Positions 52,748-63,115 of a stretch of DNA of 64,000 nucleotides are shown piece after piece. The notes below the pieces were generated by a model. That model searched no databases, was not told the DNA's origin, and was given only the letters and a program-made list of their open reading frames with translations. Positions within the stretch are counted from its first letter, which is position 1; each line of letters begins with the position of its first letter. Source of the DNA: Plantago ovata. Taxonomy: Eukaryota; Streptophyta; Magnoliopsida; Lamiales; Plantaginaceae. Both the position numbers and the translations under genes were made by a program. The stretch spans positions 82,880,753-82,944,752 of the forward strand of contig CM051456.1 of the NCBI GenBank assembly GCA_028274465.1, read 5' to 3'.

Positions 52748-53585
52748 GTACCATACCAAGGGAAGGGAGCATTCCCGTATGATTGCTGTGATGAACCATG
52801 TCAAGGAAGGTGATCTCGCTAGATGTGCGTTCGAGCCAAGGGGTTTTGCAACAACGTCGTGGATTATCCGTGAGGAGGAGCTAGAGTACACCTGGAGTAA
52901 GGACTCCTATGCCTATTCATGCACCACCGAAGGGACAGAAACCGTTATTACATCTTCACTCCATCACGAGGACTGCAGAGTTCGAGTGAACTGGAAGGCA
53001 CCGGGACATTCTCGCAGCGACGGATTTGATCTTGAGTTCGCAGTTGCTAGAAGGTCCCGAAGCACTAGCTTGGTTCCAAAACATAATGACATGGGTACTC
53101 AGCACCTTGTTGGGGTGCCCCTTGCCTGCCTCTAAAGGGAGCATAACATTGATATTGGGAGCATCAACTGTAGAGAATGTGGACGAAATTGGAGAAAAAG
53201 GTAGAAGACTCCTGAATATCCGAGCAGCTGACTGAAACCTTCTCGTGGAGTAAACCGTAGGAGGGGGAGGTCCTGATACCAATGCCCTTTCCCCTTCAAC
53301 AGTTCACATCCTATTGGAGGGCTACAGGATGGAGAATTCCATAACAGCGACAGCTAATCTTGAGGCTTCAGCCTGCCACTACAACTCTACGAGTGAGGAT
53401 GTGCGTGAAAGTAGTGACAATGAAGGCCATACGGGCAATGATGATACTGACTGAGGAGTTGCTCCTATACATCCCATAATTGAAACTACCTAGCGTACCC
53501 GAAGACCTGATGACTCCCTATCAAACTCCCGGAGGAGGCCCAATAACTCAAGAACAGCATACTCAGCCGACCGAGGCCAAACCAT
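52748..53585 (+). pseudogene. Decayed region in the ORF2 position of G2, not recognised
   Basis: It sits where G1 has ORF2, between the intron acceptor and the shared TCAGCCGACCGAGGCC / GGTAACATCTAGTATCAC block. The ATG of G1 is CATACC here. An open stretch at 52716-53135 reads KEGDLARCAFEPRGFATT and EEELEYTWSKDSYAY. Other frames give EGPEALAWFQNIMTWVL and SEDVRESSDNEGHTGNDDTD. None aligns clearly with G1 ORF2. It may be a diverged ORF2 or a captured host sequence. Confidence 0.35.
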
Positions 53586-53689
53586 GGGGTAACATCTAGT
53601 ATCACATCTTATTTTCTCATTTTCTTACTGCTAGGGACTAGCGTTAATTTCATGAGGGGGATGGGATTTAAGTGATCTGATGTTGTTAG

Positions 53690-55059
53690 TTTGGAGCTTG
53701 GCATTGGTAGGATGAGTATAGTACCTCGCATGCTTTATCATTTGCATTTGCACGTTTACTGCTTTCCTAGGATAGTTTTGCATGTTTTATATGGAGTTTA
53801 TTGCCGAATTTTTTGAACTTTTTTATTGGGTAGATCAACTAGCTATGTCATTAATCGTATGCTTCATTTCTATGAATTTGTTTGAGGTTTTTCTCGCTTG
53901 GCTTGTCACATTTATGTATTGCACTTAATTAAGCATGGTAGTGTCGACATCACTTAGTGGTGTTTTCTCTACTGCGGTTCACGAAGGCCTTTATAATAGG
54001 ATGATGCATGTTAGGGTCTATGGTTGTTTTCCCGAGTAATTATGTACCTAAGAGGCAACAAGTCTTCACCATGCTTTGAGATTGCTAAATGCCTAGGAAG
54101 GAGGTAGTGTGAGGTTGTGTGATCCTTTGTTTATAACCTATTCTTCCGAATAGGTTTGGGGAGGGGGTTACACCATCATAGACTTGTTTCTGTTTTTCAT
54201 TTTTCGTATCGTGAGTTTATTTTTCTCTTTTTCGTGAATTTTGTACTCCAACCTATTTTTTCGAATAGGTTTGGGGAAGTCGTGTGAGTCATTTTGTTTC
54301 TCTTTTTGTTTTGCTACTGCTGGCTAGAAAAAAAAGAAAAAGAAGAAAAATTGCAAAAGAAAAAAGAGAAAAAGAAAAAAGAATCTGGAAAGAAAAAAGA
54401 GAAAATAAAAAAGAAGACCCCAAAAAAGCAAAGAAGGGTCCAAAAAATAAAGCCAAATAGCAGTTTAGTAAAGTTTGAGTCTTTTCCATTCTCCGTATTG
54501 TTCGTAATTGTGTTTTTCTATTTTTTATCTTTTTTGTCTTAAGTGTCATCTGTTCTAGACCACCCTCGTCCTGCCATTCAGGAAGTGGTGAATAGCTTAA
54601 GACTTTACTTGAGAGATGGGTAGAATAGGGGAGTGTTATCTTTTATAGGGAACCCTCCTTCGTTTGATGAGAGCCAGTACTGGTTCGACCTCTTTTGAGG
54701 AAAAGTCTTAACATGGTGGAACAGCAGTAAGCCCTCAGTTTCATAGGCACGGGGCAACCATTCGTATCTTAGCATGCATCATTACGTCGTCACTGACTAG
54801 GTCCAGGTAGAGAATGTTACGAGAGACTATCTTGTCTTGACATAAGTGCTTATGTGGATGTGTATAAGTCAATCGAGGTATTCTTCAACCTATATTCATG
54901 CTTTGATTTATATGGTTTTTGTTCATATGTTATTTGGTAAATTCAGTAATTTAGTTCATTTTATTTGGCATGAAACTCCATTTTTGAGTCTTGCATGTTT
55001 TTTGTATTAGAGTCTAGCTTAGTTGCTTGAGGACAAGCAAAGGTTCGGTTTGGGGAGTT
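53690..55059 (+). other. 3' noncoding module and PPT of G2
   Basis: No gene. Hairpins are at 54135-54156 and 54250-54271, the homopurine tract at 54327-54430, the hairpin GCTTG-AGGA-CAAGC at 55025-55038, and the PPT GGTTCGGTTTGGGGAGTT directly before the LTR. Confidence 0.85.
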
Positions 55060-56337
55060 TGATGAATGTGTATTTTACACTTTCATTCGAGTCTTTTTCA
55101 CCTATTTTAGCTATCTTCTATGTTAATTTAGCTATATTTTAGTACATTTTATTAGAATAGTGTCACGTTTCCCTTTAGATTTTATTTTACAGGTTTTGGT
55201 TGAAATTCGGAGATTTACGGGCAATTATATTGAAGTCTACGAGGAATTGGCGTTCCAGAAGCCTATTTGGAGTATCTGAAGGTTTCCGGATAGGAACTGG
55301 AGTCTAGGGGTCGAATCTGGAGGTTAGAGGCCATTAGAAGTCTGAAACCGAGTCCGAAAAGGTGAAGAAATCCAAATCCGCGTCGAAAAACGCGGAAATT
55401 CCGCGAAATACTTGGGGGCGTACCGCCCCAGCTCTCGGGCGAACCGCCCCAGAGGTTTTTCGGGCCTATATATAGTTGCGAGTTTTCTCTCCGAAAATCA
55501 TATCTTTCCAAGCCTAGTTTCTCACCTCTCTCTATAGTTTTAGGTAGGAACTTCCCGGGGCCTGTCCTGGGAGTTCCATAGCTTAGGGGATACTTTTTCA
55601 TAGCAGATTGGAGCGCGTAGGATCGCAATCATCCGGAGATTGACAACCTTCGGTAACTTTGTATCTTACAACTTTTATCTAATTATTTTATTTCTTTCAA
55701 TATGTTTTCTTCTATGATTGCTATTGATTTCATGCACATTATGAGTAGCTAAATTTATCGTTGGTGGTAGTATGTGAATTCTTAGCGAGGGAAGATAATC
55801 ATGCTAATGGCTATATCGCGCATTATACTCCGTGTCATTGCTTTATTTCGTTGATGAGTTGAACACCAAAATTCTCGTATGTTGTATTGATCATTATGCA
55901 CACTAGGACACTTGTCGGCCAATCAGACCAAATTATCTTCGTAGTGTTGAATGATTACGGAACACAAATAGGACGTTAGTTGTTGACAGGTCAGACCCAT
56001 ATTATCTTCGTAGTGCTTAATACTTACAACAGGACCCAAGATTCATTCAAAGATCTCTATGCAAGACCGAGGAATTTATGCATGATTATCGACCCATTAT
56101 GTTAAGAAGGACCATACTATCACCAACCTCCATTATCTGCTTGAAAACCCCCTATTGCTTTCTATCTGCTGTTTTATATTTTCTCGTTAAATAGATAAAG
56201 CTAGTTATAGTCCTGAGAGAACGACACTCGAGTCATTCTACTACTACACTACGGTTTTCGTTGTAGTTGTGGATTGCCTTTGGCTAAATAACAAATTTAT
56301 TTGCTTGAATCGGAACCCGACAAATTCCGGTTCATCA
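55060..56337 (+). mobile_element. 3' LTR of G2
   Basis: 1278 bp, the same length as the 5' LTR. The palindrome pair near 55415-55451 has one arm mismatch (GGGGCGTACCGCCCC). TATATATAG is at about 55468-55476. Confidence 0.93.
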
Positions 56338-57247
56338 GCTGCCCCATCGAGCTCTTAAGAGCCTGCCTCATCTCATGCGCGAAGCCATCAAACCTATCCC
56401 CACTCACACCGTTCAACTGCACCTCGGGTTTCGTTGGAGCTTCAACTACACGCCTCATGTTCATGCCCCTTGGATCCTTGAACTGAGATCCCTTCGCGAG
56501 CCTTTCAAAACACGCCCACACATCTTCGGCGGTCTCCTCCCAGATAGGCTCTCATATGTGAGCCCATTGTAGAAGTGCAGGACAAGATCAGAGAGTTCCA
56601 TCCCATGGTGTGGGCACTTGTTCATGAGGTCCTTGTACCTCTCGAGAGAAGGGTAGATGGTCTCATCGTAGTTTTGCTTGAAACCACTGATTTACGCCTT
56701 CAGCGTGGTAGTAAGAGTATGGGGAAAATACTTCTCCATAAAAGCAGAAAACACCTTAGCGCAGGCGTCAAGTGATCCGTCTTCCAGAGAGCCTAACCAT
56801 GCCTTTGCTTTATCACCAAGACCCATAGCAAAGACCTTCATCCTCAACTCATCATCTGTAATCCCAGCTCCAGGCCTTGGGAGATTGTTGATGAAATCCT
56901 CAATGTCATTCAAGAATCCCATGACATCCTCCTAGCCAACCCGTAGAACTTCGGAAGCTGCTGGAACATGTGATTCTTAATCTCCAAATCACGAGTTGTA
57001 GTAGAAAGAACAATATCCGGACCTCTCACCCGTTCCTGGTTGGGTTGAACCCATGATTTCAAGAGTGGGCGAGCCATCACAAAACCTTCCCAAGAACCAG
57101 GTTGCTTAAAAATCTCCTGCAGAGAATCAGAGAAATCTTCCTCCACTACCTCAACTCTAGCACTATGTCGCTTCCTTGATGATATACCCTATCAATCTCC
57201 GCAATAGGTTCAATAAGAGGAATTCCACTAGATCTCGTGCTCCACAT
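56338..57247 (-). pseudogene. Gag N-terminal part in G1', proximal piece
   Basis: On the minus strand ATG at 57245-57247 opens MWSTRSSGIPL. It continues through EEDFSDSLQEIFKQPGSWEG, LEIKNHMFQQLPKFYGLA, a frameshift near 56935, LRMKVFAMGLGDKAKAWL and FMEKYFPHTLTTTLKA. A stop near 56692 and a short deletion near 56548 (the FQCRGNIW region) are further breaks. It ends at the G2 insertion. The order and divergence match G1 38898-39830. Confidence 0.83.
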
Positions 57248-57362
57248 AAAATACCTGAAACGAATCAAGTGAGTATCAAGGGGAAACAAACTAAACTACT
57301 AAATTCTGGAAATTGAATGCTGAAAATATAAACAAGCTAAAGAGTAAAAAGGAGTTATAGTC

Positions 57363-57437
57363 CCCGGCAACGACGCCAATTTGATGAACGAATAGGTGAA
57401 AAAGACCCGAATGATAGTGTAAAAAACACTGTCATCA
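57363..57437 (-). mobile_element. PBS and collapsed 56-bp LTR of G1'
   Basis: The minus strand reads TGGCGTCGTTGCCGGGGA (57363-57380), a PBS with one change. The LTR at 57382-57437 keeps only the first 46 or so bases (TGATGACAGTG...) and the last 9 (CGTTCATCA) of the 1237-bp G1 LTR. On its other side lies the PPT end of an internal region, so one LTR remnant joins two internal sequences. Confidence 0.75.
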
Positions 57438-57533
57438 AACTCCCCAAACCGAACCTTTGCTTGTCCTCAAGCAACTAGCTAGACTCTAAGCAACCTACAT
57501 GCAACACAAAGAGGAGTCTCATGCCAAACAAGA
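57438..57533 (-). mobile_element. PPT-end fragment of another G1-type internal region
   Basis: Matches the reverse complement of 45020-45113: PPT, the AAGCAAAGGTTCGG block, the GCTTGAGGACAAGC hairpin and the GGTTGCTTAGAGTCTAGC segment. It ends at about 57533 in GCCAAACAAGAC, where S2 sequence resumes. Confidence 0.75.
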
Positions 57534-58114
57534 CACAACCAGATACCAGTAGTACTGAACAAGTACATGCAGAAGAATCACATGTTGAACGCAAACATAT
57601 CCAGATCCTAAAACTAGAAAACCTGTTAACAAATGGATTAGAGATCATCCCGCTAAGGATATGATTGGTGATATTGACAAATGCCAAGTGACTAGATCCA
57701 AAGTATCTACGAACGAGGAACTTGCTGAAGTAGTTGTTGAGGTAGAAGCTTTGTTCTCTTGCTTTGTTTCAGAAATTGAACCCAAAACTATAGAAGAAGC
57801 TTTAAAGCATTCTGAATGGATCAAGGCAAAACTGGATCAATTTGAAAGGAAAAAAGTTTGGAAACTTGTACCCCTTGCTGAAGGAAAGACAACAATTGGT
57901 ACCAAGTGGGTGTTCAGAAACAAGCTGAGCGAGTCTGGTGAAGTAACAAGGAATAAAACAAGTTTAGTTGCTCAAGGTTACTGTCAAACTAAAGGATTGA
58001 ATTATGATGAGTCTTATGCACCAGTTGCAAGATTGGATGCAATCAGACTTTTCTTAGCCTTTACTGCTCATAACGACTTTATAGTTTACCAGATGGATGT
58101 TAAAAGTGCATTCC
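57534..58114 (+). pseudogene. Sirevirus S2, third piece (linker and RT N-terminus)
   Basis: The linker (TSSTEQVHAEESH) follows on from 37526, and RT begins with [38 protein letters not shown] and [21 protein letters not shown] motifs. The frame 57661-58131 is cut at VKSAF by the LTR at 58115. A five-codon loss after EWIKA is seen relative to S3. The catalytic YVDD is on the missing part. Confidence 0.85.
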
Positions 58115-59630
58115 TGTTAGGAAACTTGTAATTCTGATGAGCAATTAACCATGCTAAATTAAGGAAAGTCCAGTAACTAGTACTCCTAAGGTCCATAGGA
58201 ATTTAGAATTTTAAGGACATTGTAAAAGAGGAACGTTTGCTGAAGACTTAGTGTAGGTACTAGTAAGCTGGTTTCGTTTGCTGATGATGTACTTTGTTTT
58301 TACAAATGAACTATTGAAGCACTAGAACCGCTCAGAAACTTGAAGATTCGAAGACTGAAGACTTAGAAGAATTCGGAGAAAGGTATCTACAAAGGCACAT
58401 GTTGCTCATAAAGTGAGATTTTCAGCAACAGCTCGCATAAGTGAAAACTATATGACAGAGTAGGTTGTGCTTGCTGAAACTGAGACTGACCACTTGCTGA
58501 AAAACATATGTGATCTCCTTGCTGAAGAGTACTTGCATTTTGGCTCCAACGTTCACATTTGAAATTGATTCAAATGAACATTAAATGCAAAGTAGGCACG
58601 CGAAGAACATGAAGACAAGAAGACAAATGAAGGACGCTGCTGAAAGTACAAAAGTAAGATAGTGACATCTTAAGGTGCAAAGCCTTAGAATTTGAAATTC
58701 AAACGGCTCTCTTGATACACTATAAATAGAGTTCATCTGGCAAAGAGTAGAACTGTGTCAACAACGTGATCAAACTCTCACTTGTGCTTTAAACACTCAA
58801 AACCTTCTATACTCTTTATTGCCTATTGATCCGTTCCAAGACTTAAGCTTGAAACAAAAGCTACTTGTGAAGAAGTAGAACATTCACGGCTAAGAAATTA
58901 GTTAAGTGTTCTTTCTTTTGAACAAGAACAAGTCTTGACACCAGAAACAACTTAACTTGCTTAATGAAAAGTATTACAAGTTGTGTTTCTTTAGATAACT
59001 TGTTATAGCTGAAAAGTTATATTCAAGTGATCTCATCCCAAACCTCTCTAACTGATAAACACCCTTTTTCAGGCGTGAGATTCAGGGGAAACTAATCAAG
59101 CATTGTGTTGCTGATTATAAGTCCCAAGTTTGGTGGAGAACAAGGTTACAGTTCTCCAGTTAGGTTGGAAACAAAGCAAGTGTGCTTTGGTTTCTGAAGA
59201 ATCTTTAGTGATAGGATTTGTAAGGAACCTCACATCTTATCTTAGTGGATTCAGTCCTAGAAAGGACAAAGTGGATTAGTTGAGAGATTACGCCACTCTC
59301 AGATAACACTATAAAAGTTTTTGTGTGATTTACTTTACCGCATTTAGTTTTCAGCAAGCTACATTTATTGTACACTGTCACTCTTCTCACTTGCTGAAAC
59401 TAGCACTCTTTGAAAAGCACCTATTGTATAAACTCTTCCGCACTCTGTTTTTAAAGTACCAGCAAACTCGTTACTGAAAAGTAACAAGTACTTGCTGAGA
59501 AAGTTAAGTACCAGCAAACTCATTACTGAAAAGTAATAAGCACTTGCTGAGAAAGTTTTAAACGACGAAAAGTTTGAAAAGATTATTCACCCCCCCTCTA
59601 GTCTTTTCTTGTTGTTTAAAGGGACCAACA
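58115..59630 (+). mobile_element. 5' LTR of S3
   Basis: TGTTAGGAAACTTG to GGGACCAACA, 1516 bp, TATA box TATAAATAG at 58721. It includes the 52-bp duplication at 59454 and 59506. Confidence 0.92.
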
Positions 59631-59632
59631 AG

Positions 59633-59644
59633 TGGTATCAGAGC
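59633..59644 (+). other. Primer binding site of S3 (iMet)
   Basis: TGGTATCAGAGC two bases after the LTR. Complement of the initiator tRNA-Met 3' end. Confidence 0.95.
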
Positions 59645-59742
59645 TGGAGGTTCTTTAACCTTCAGCACTGAACCTAGATCCCCTTAGGTGCTTTCCGTAA
59701 ATGACTTTCACTTGATCAGTTTGGTAGTCTTTTGCTGACAGG

Positions 59743-60035
59743 ATGTCGCTAGGAGACGCTCCCTTGCTGAAGCTGGAAAACTATGAAAAATGGCGAAACA
59801 ACATGATGCTACATCTTGAGGCCATTTGTGATGAAATGGTTACTGTCATAAATGATGGACCTATCAAGATCACTAAACTCGAGAAAAGCTTTCCTCACAA
59901 AACCACGGATACTGCTGGAAAGGAAACTATCATCGGAGAACCGATTGATACCACCGTTCCAAAACCAAGAGAGGAATGGACTTCCGACAAAGCAAAAGAT
60001 TCTGTCTTGATGGACAAGCAAGAAACATCATTATT
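59743..60035 (+). pseudogene. Gag N-terminus of S3
   Basis: ATG at 59743 opens MSLGDAPLLKLENYEKWRNN, with the NYxxW motif and MMLHLEAICDEMVTVINDG typical of copia Gag N-termini. The frame is open to the LTR insertion at 60036. Gag is the structural protein of the particle. Confidence 0.85.
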
Positions 60036-60181
60036 TGTTAGGAAACTTGTAATTTTGATGAGCAATTAACCATGCTAAATTAAGGAAAGTCCAATATCTA
60101 GTACTCTTAAGGTCCATAGGAATTTAGAATTTTAAGGACATTGTAAAAGAGGAACATTTGCTGAAGACTTAGAGTAGGTGC
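60036..60181 (+). mobile_element. Start of another Sirevirus LTR inside S3 gag
   Basis: TGTTAGGAAACTTGTAATTT and the next 130 bp match 58115 onward. It follows TTATT (60031-60035), the likely TSD, and runs into the gap. Whether it is a solo LTR or a whole element is hidden by the gap. Confidence 0.85.
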
Positions 60182-60281
60182 NNNNNNNNNNNNNNNNNNN
60201 NNNNNNNNNNNNNNNNNNNNNNNNNNNNNNNNNNNNNNNNNNNNNNNNNNNNNNNNNNNNNNNNNNNNNNNNNNNNNNNNN
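60182..60281. other. Assembly gap, exactly 100 N
   Basis: 100 N. It starts inside a Sirevirus LTR and ends in gag-like sequence, so at least the rest of that LTR is missing. Confidence 0.99.
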
Positions 60282-61351
60282 AAGACGAGATTTACCTTGA
60301 CAAGATGCAAGGAAAATCGAAGATTTGAGAAACTCTGACAGACAAAGCAAGAGAAACACAGAATCTGAGACTCTGACAGCAGACTACTGAAAAGTATGCT
60401 TGCTGAAGGAAGAGACAGAAGAGAAAGGATGCTGAAATAAGTGCATCTTTAAAAGTTGATTGCTGAAGCTACAGAGAAGAATTTTCTCAGATGGCAGAGA
60501 ATTGGAAGAGTATCATCCTCTTCTAAAGTTAATTGAGTTACTGTGGCTGAAATCCAGAAATGAAAAAGATGAAAAATCAATTTCAAATCTTATGCTGATG
60601 CAAGAATAAACGCTAAAACAATGAACTAAAAACTAAACTATTATTGAGAGATCCATCTCAGAAAGAAGGTTTAGGGGCAACGTATGAAGGTGATGACGTA
60701 ATAATCTTGAGTAAAGATAAATCACCGATTTCCTTTGTACTGCTACTGATAGTGGTCAACCAGAACTTTCAGTTTGGTCAATCTAAGTTGCTGAAAAATG
60801 CAATCAAGTACCTACGACCGTAAAGCCCGCTGTTGCTACTCAAAGTAACAAGACTTTAAAAGGAAAACAGGTTTGCAAAAGCAAACGGAAAGAAAAGGAT
60901 GCTGTAAAGCATTCTGCCAAACAAGTTGCTGAAAAGCAATTGTTAAGTCGAAAGGCAAGATTACTAAAAGTAATCAGAAGACCTTTGCTGACAAACCTGA
61001 ATCAAGTAAGGTTGCTGATACAAAAGCTCAGCATTCTCCGAAAAGTGGACTCGGTTTTAAAACCAAGCAAAGTCAACTCTTTCATGAGTATAAGCAAAGT
61101 CAGCAAAGATACTTCAAAGAGATGAACAAAATCAAGCCTAAGAGTTCTGAAAAGACTCAAATGCTAGGGCTAGAAGGAACCTTGCTAGAAAAGAACTTAC
61201 TGAAAAGTATGTTCAGCAAAAAGGTCAACCGAGCAAGACACCACATCAGAAAGTGGATTTGATCAGCACGAATCAAAAGTCTTTTGGCTCAAAACCTCCT
61301 AGTTCCTCAGCAAGTAGAAAACAAGTCAAAGTTGAAAAACTTAAGACTTGG
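60282..61351 (+). pseudogene. Rest of gag of S3, heavily broken
   Basis: Many stops and frame changes, but coding traces remain: a Lys/Ser/Gln-rich segment readable at about 60950-61180 (FADKPESSKVADTKAQ, HEYKQSQQRYFKEMNKI), then VRKELTEKYVQQKGQ, the counterpart of 17344-17506. No CCHC knuckle is recognised. Between 60282 and 60900 little can be assigned beyond Lys/Glu-rich stretches. Confidence 0.55.
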
Positions 61352-61431
61352 GTTTCCACTTGACGCATTCTTGAACTTGTTAATGGACATCCAATATTGG
61401 ATAATTAACTTGTTTGCTCTTGATTGTGCAG
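61352..61431 (+). other. Candidate 80-nt intron between gag and protease (S3)
   Basis: Same borders as in S2: TGG/GTTTCC at 61352 and TTGATTGTGCAG/ACTTCAGC at 61431, again 80 nt. Here the segment holds a TGA and a TAA in the gag frame. The last part is identical in S2 and S3. Confidence 0.4.
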
Positions 61432-63115
61432 ACTTCAGCCACGGAGACAAACGATGCAATCTGGCACTTTGAAGGTGTTTGTGGAAAGCACATGACGGGC
61501 AACAAGAATAACCTTATAAACTATAGACGGTGGTCTAAAGGTCCAACAATAAGGTTTGCTGGTGTAGGCTCTGGTTCTACAAAAGGCTATGGTGACGTGA
61601 AGTTAGGATGCATTACCATTACGGGAGTTCTTTATGTCAAAAATCTTAAGTTTAACCTTTTCACCATGAGTCAATTTGCTGACAAAGGATACTTCATCAA
61701 AATCAAAAGTGATGAATGTAAACTTATAGACTTTGAGACAAAGAAGGTTATTATGATTGCCAGAAGATCAGGAGGCTTGTACACCGTAGATTGGTCTTCA
61801 ACAATTGTTGAAAAATGTCTTGTCTCAGATCACGATTGCCTTGCTGAAAAAGCATGGTTATGGCATAAACGATCACCTAAACTTCAAGACGCTGAATAAG
61901 TTGTCTAAAAATGCACTTGTAGTTGGATTACCTAAGGTTACTTTAAGAAGGATGGTGTTTGCAATGCATGTCATCAAGGCAGTACCGTCAACTACAAAAC
62001 CTTTACAACTCTTGCACATGGACTTGTTTGAATCTTCTTCAACAAGCTATGCTGGTAAGAAGTATGGTCTGGTGGTGGTAGATGACTATTCAAGATTCAC
62101 TTGGGTAGTATTTATCAAACACAAATTTGAAACAAGGACTGAAATACCTAACTTGCTGAATAAGCTTGAAGTCATGAAAAATGACAAGGTAAAAGTCATA
62201 AGGACAGACCATGGTACTGAGTTTGTAAACCAGTACATAACTGAGAATTGCACTTCAAAAGCCATACAACATCAGTTATCCTCAGTAAGGACACCACAAC
62301 AAAACGGTGTTGCTGAAAGGAAGAATCGCACCCTAAAAGAAGCCGCAAGAACAATGCTTGCTGACACTGAAATAAGTGAGGCTTACTGGGTTGAAGCGAT
62401 TAATACCGCCTGTTACACTCAAAACAGATGTCTGATTACTAAGGAATACAACAAAACTCTGTATGAGTTGTTTGTTGGAAGACCTCCTAGTATCACTCAT
62501 CTAAGAGTATTTGGTTGTAAGTGTTTCGTTCTTAATAACGGTAGAGAATACCTAAGAACATTTCAACCAAAGGCAGGCGAAGCGATATTTCTTGGTTACT
62601 CCTTGCTTAGTAAAGCTTATAGAGTTTACAACAAAAAGGCACAAAAGATCGAAGAATCAGTGCATGTTGTATTCTACGAAAAGACACAAGGAGTGCCTAC
62701 TGAAGAAGAAATATCAGAATGTATGAAAAAGCTAATCATACATGAGCAAAGAACTGAATCTGATGCTAGGCAAATCAAGTCAATTGAACTAAATAATGAT
62801 TCTGACAATGACTCTCCTGCCCCAAGTCATGACAAGATAAATATAGTTCATGACAAGAATTTCCAGCAAAAGATGCAGTTGCTCCGGATGTTGCTGAAAC
62901 TACGCAACCTCCCGTGCCTGCTGATGAGTTACCACAATCTAGCAATGTTGAACAAGCACATGCTGATGAACCAATCTCAGCAGAGACACAAGATACCAGT
63001 AGTACTGAACATGTACATGCTGAAGAGTCACATGCTGATGAGCAAACGTATCCAGATCCAAAGAGCAGAAAGCCTGTTAACAAATGGATTAGAGATCATC
63101 CCTCTACGAATATGA
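61432..63115 (+). pseudogene. Protease and integrase of S3
   Basis: The protease active site is lost: IWHFEGVCGKHMTG stands where S2 has FDSGC, so the catalytic Asp is replaced. After a frameshift near 61880 integrase continues in the frame from 61805. A deletion of about 33 nt near 61975 removes part of the zinc-finger tail (the CQQGK region). The catalytic triad is complete in one frame: LLHMDLFE, IRTDHGTEF and QNGVAERKNRT. The linker loses its frame near 62850. Confidence 0.85.

Larger units (their letters stand above)
48142..56337 (+). mobile_element. Non-autonomous Athila-type element G2, full length
   Basis: Two LTRs of 1278 bp each, PBS, gag, protease, palindromes, leader intron, a decayed second coding region, 3' module and PPT. 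No RT, RNase H or integrase. It is flanked by GTTGC (48137-48141) and GCTGC (56338-56342), a TSD with one mismatch. The LTRs differ at about 20 sites by eye (about 98% identical). It sits inside the gag of the inverted G1 copy. Confidence 0.92.

Noticed and set aside
53026..53235. Gag-like peptide (EALAWFQ) in the G2 unidentified region
   Set aside because: Too short and only one motif. Could be chance.
37522..57540. Target-site duplication for the whole G1/G1' block
   Set aside because: AGAGA on the left has no matching copy on the right. The right border is a truncated internal fragment joined by microhomology (AGAC), so the block is rearranged.
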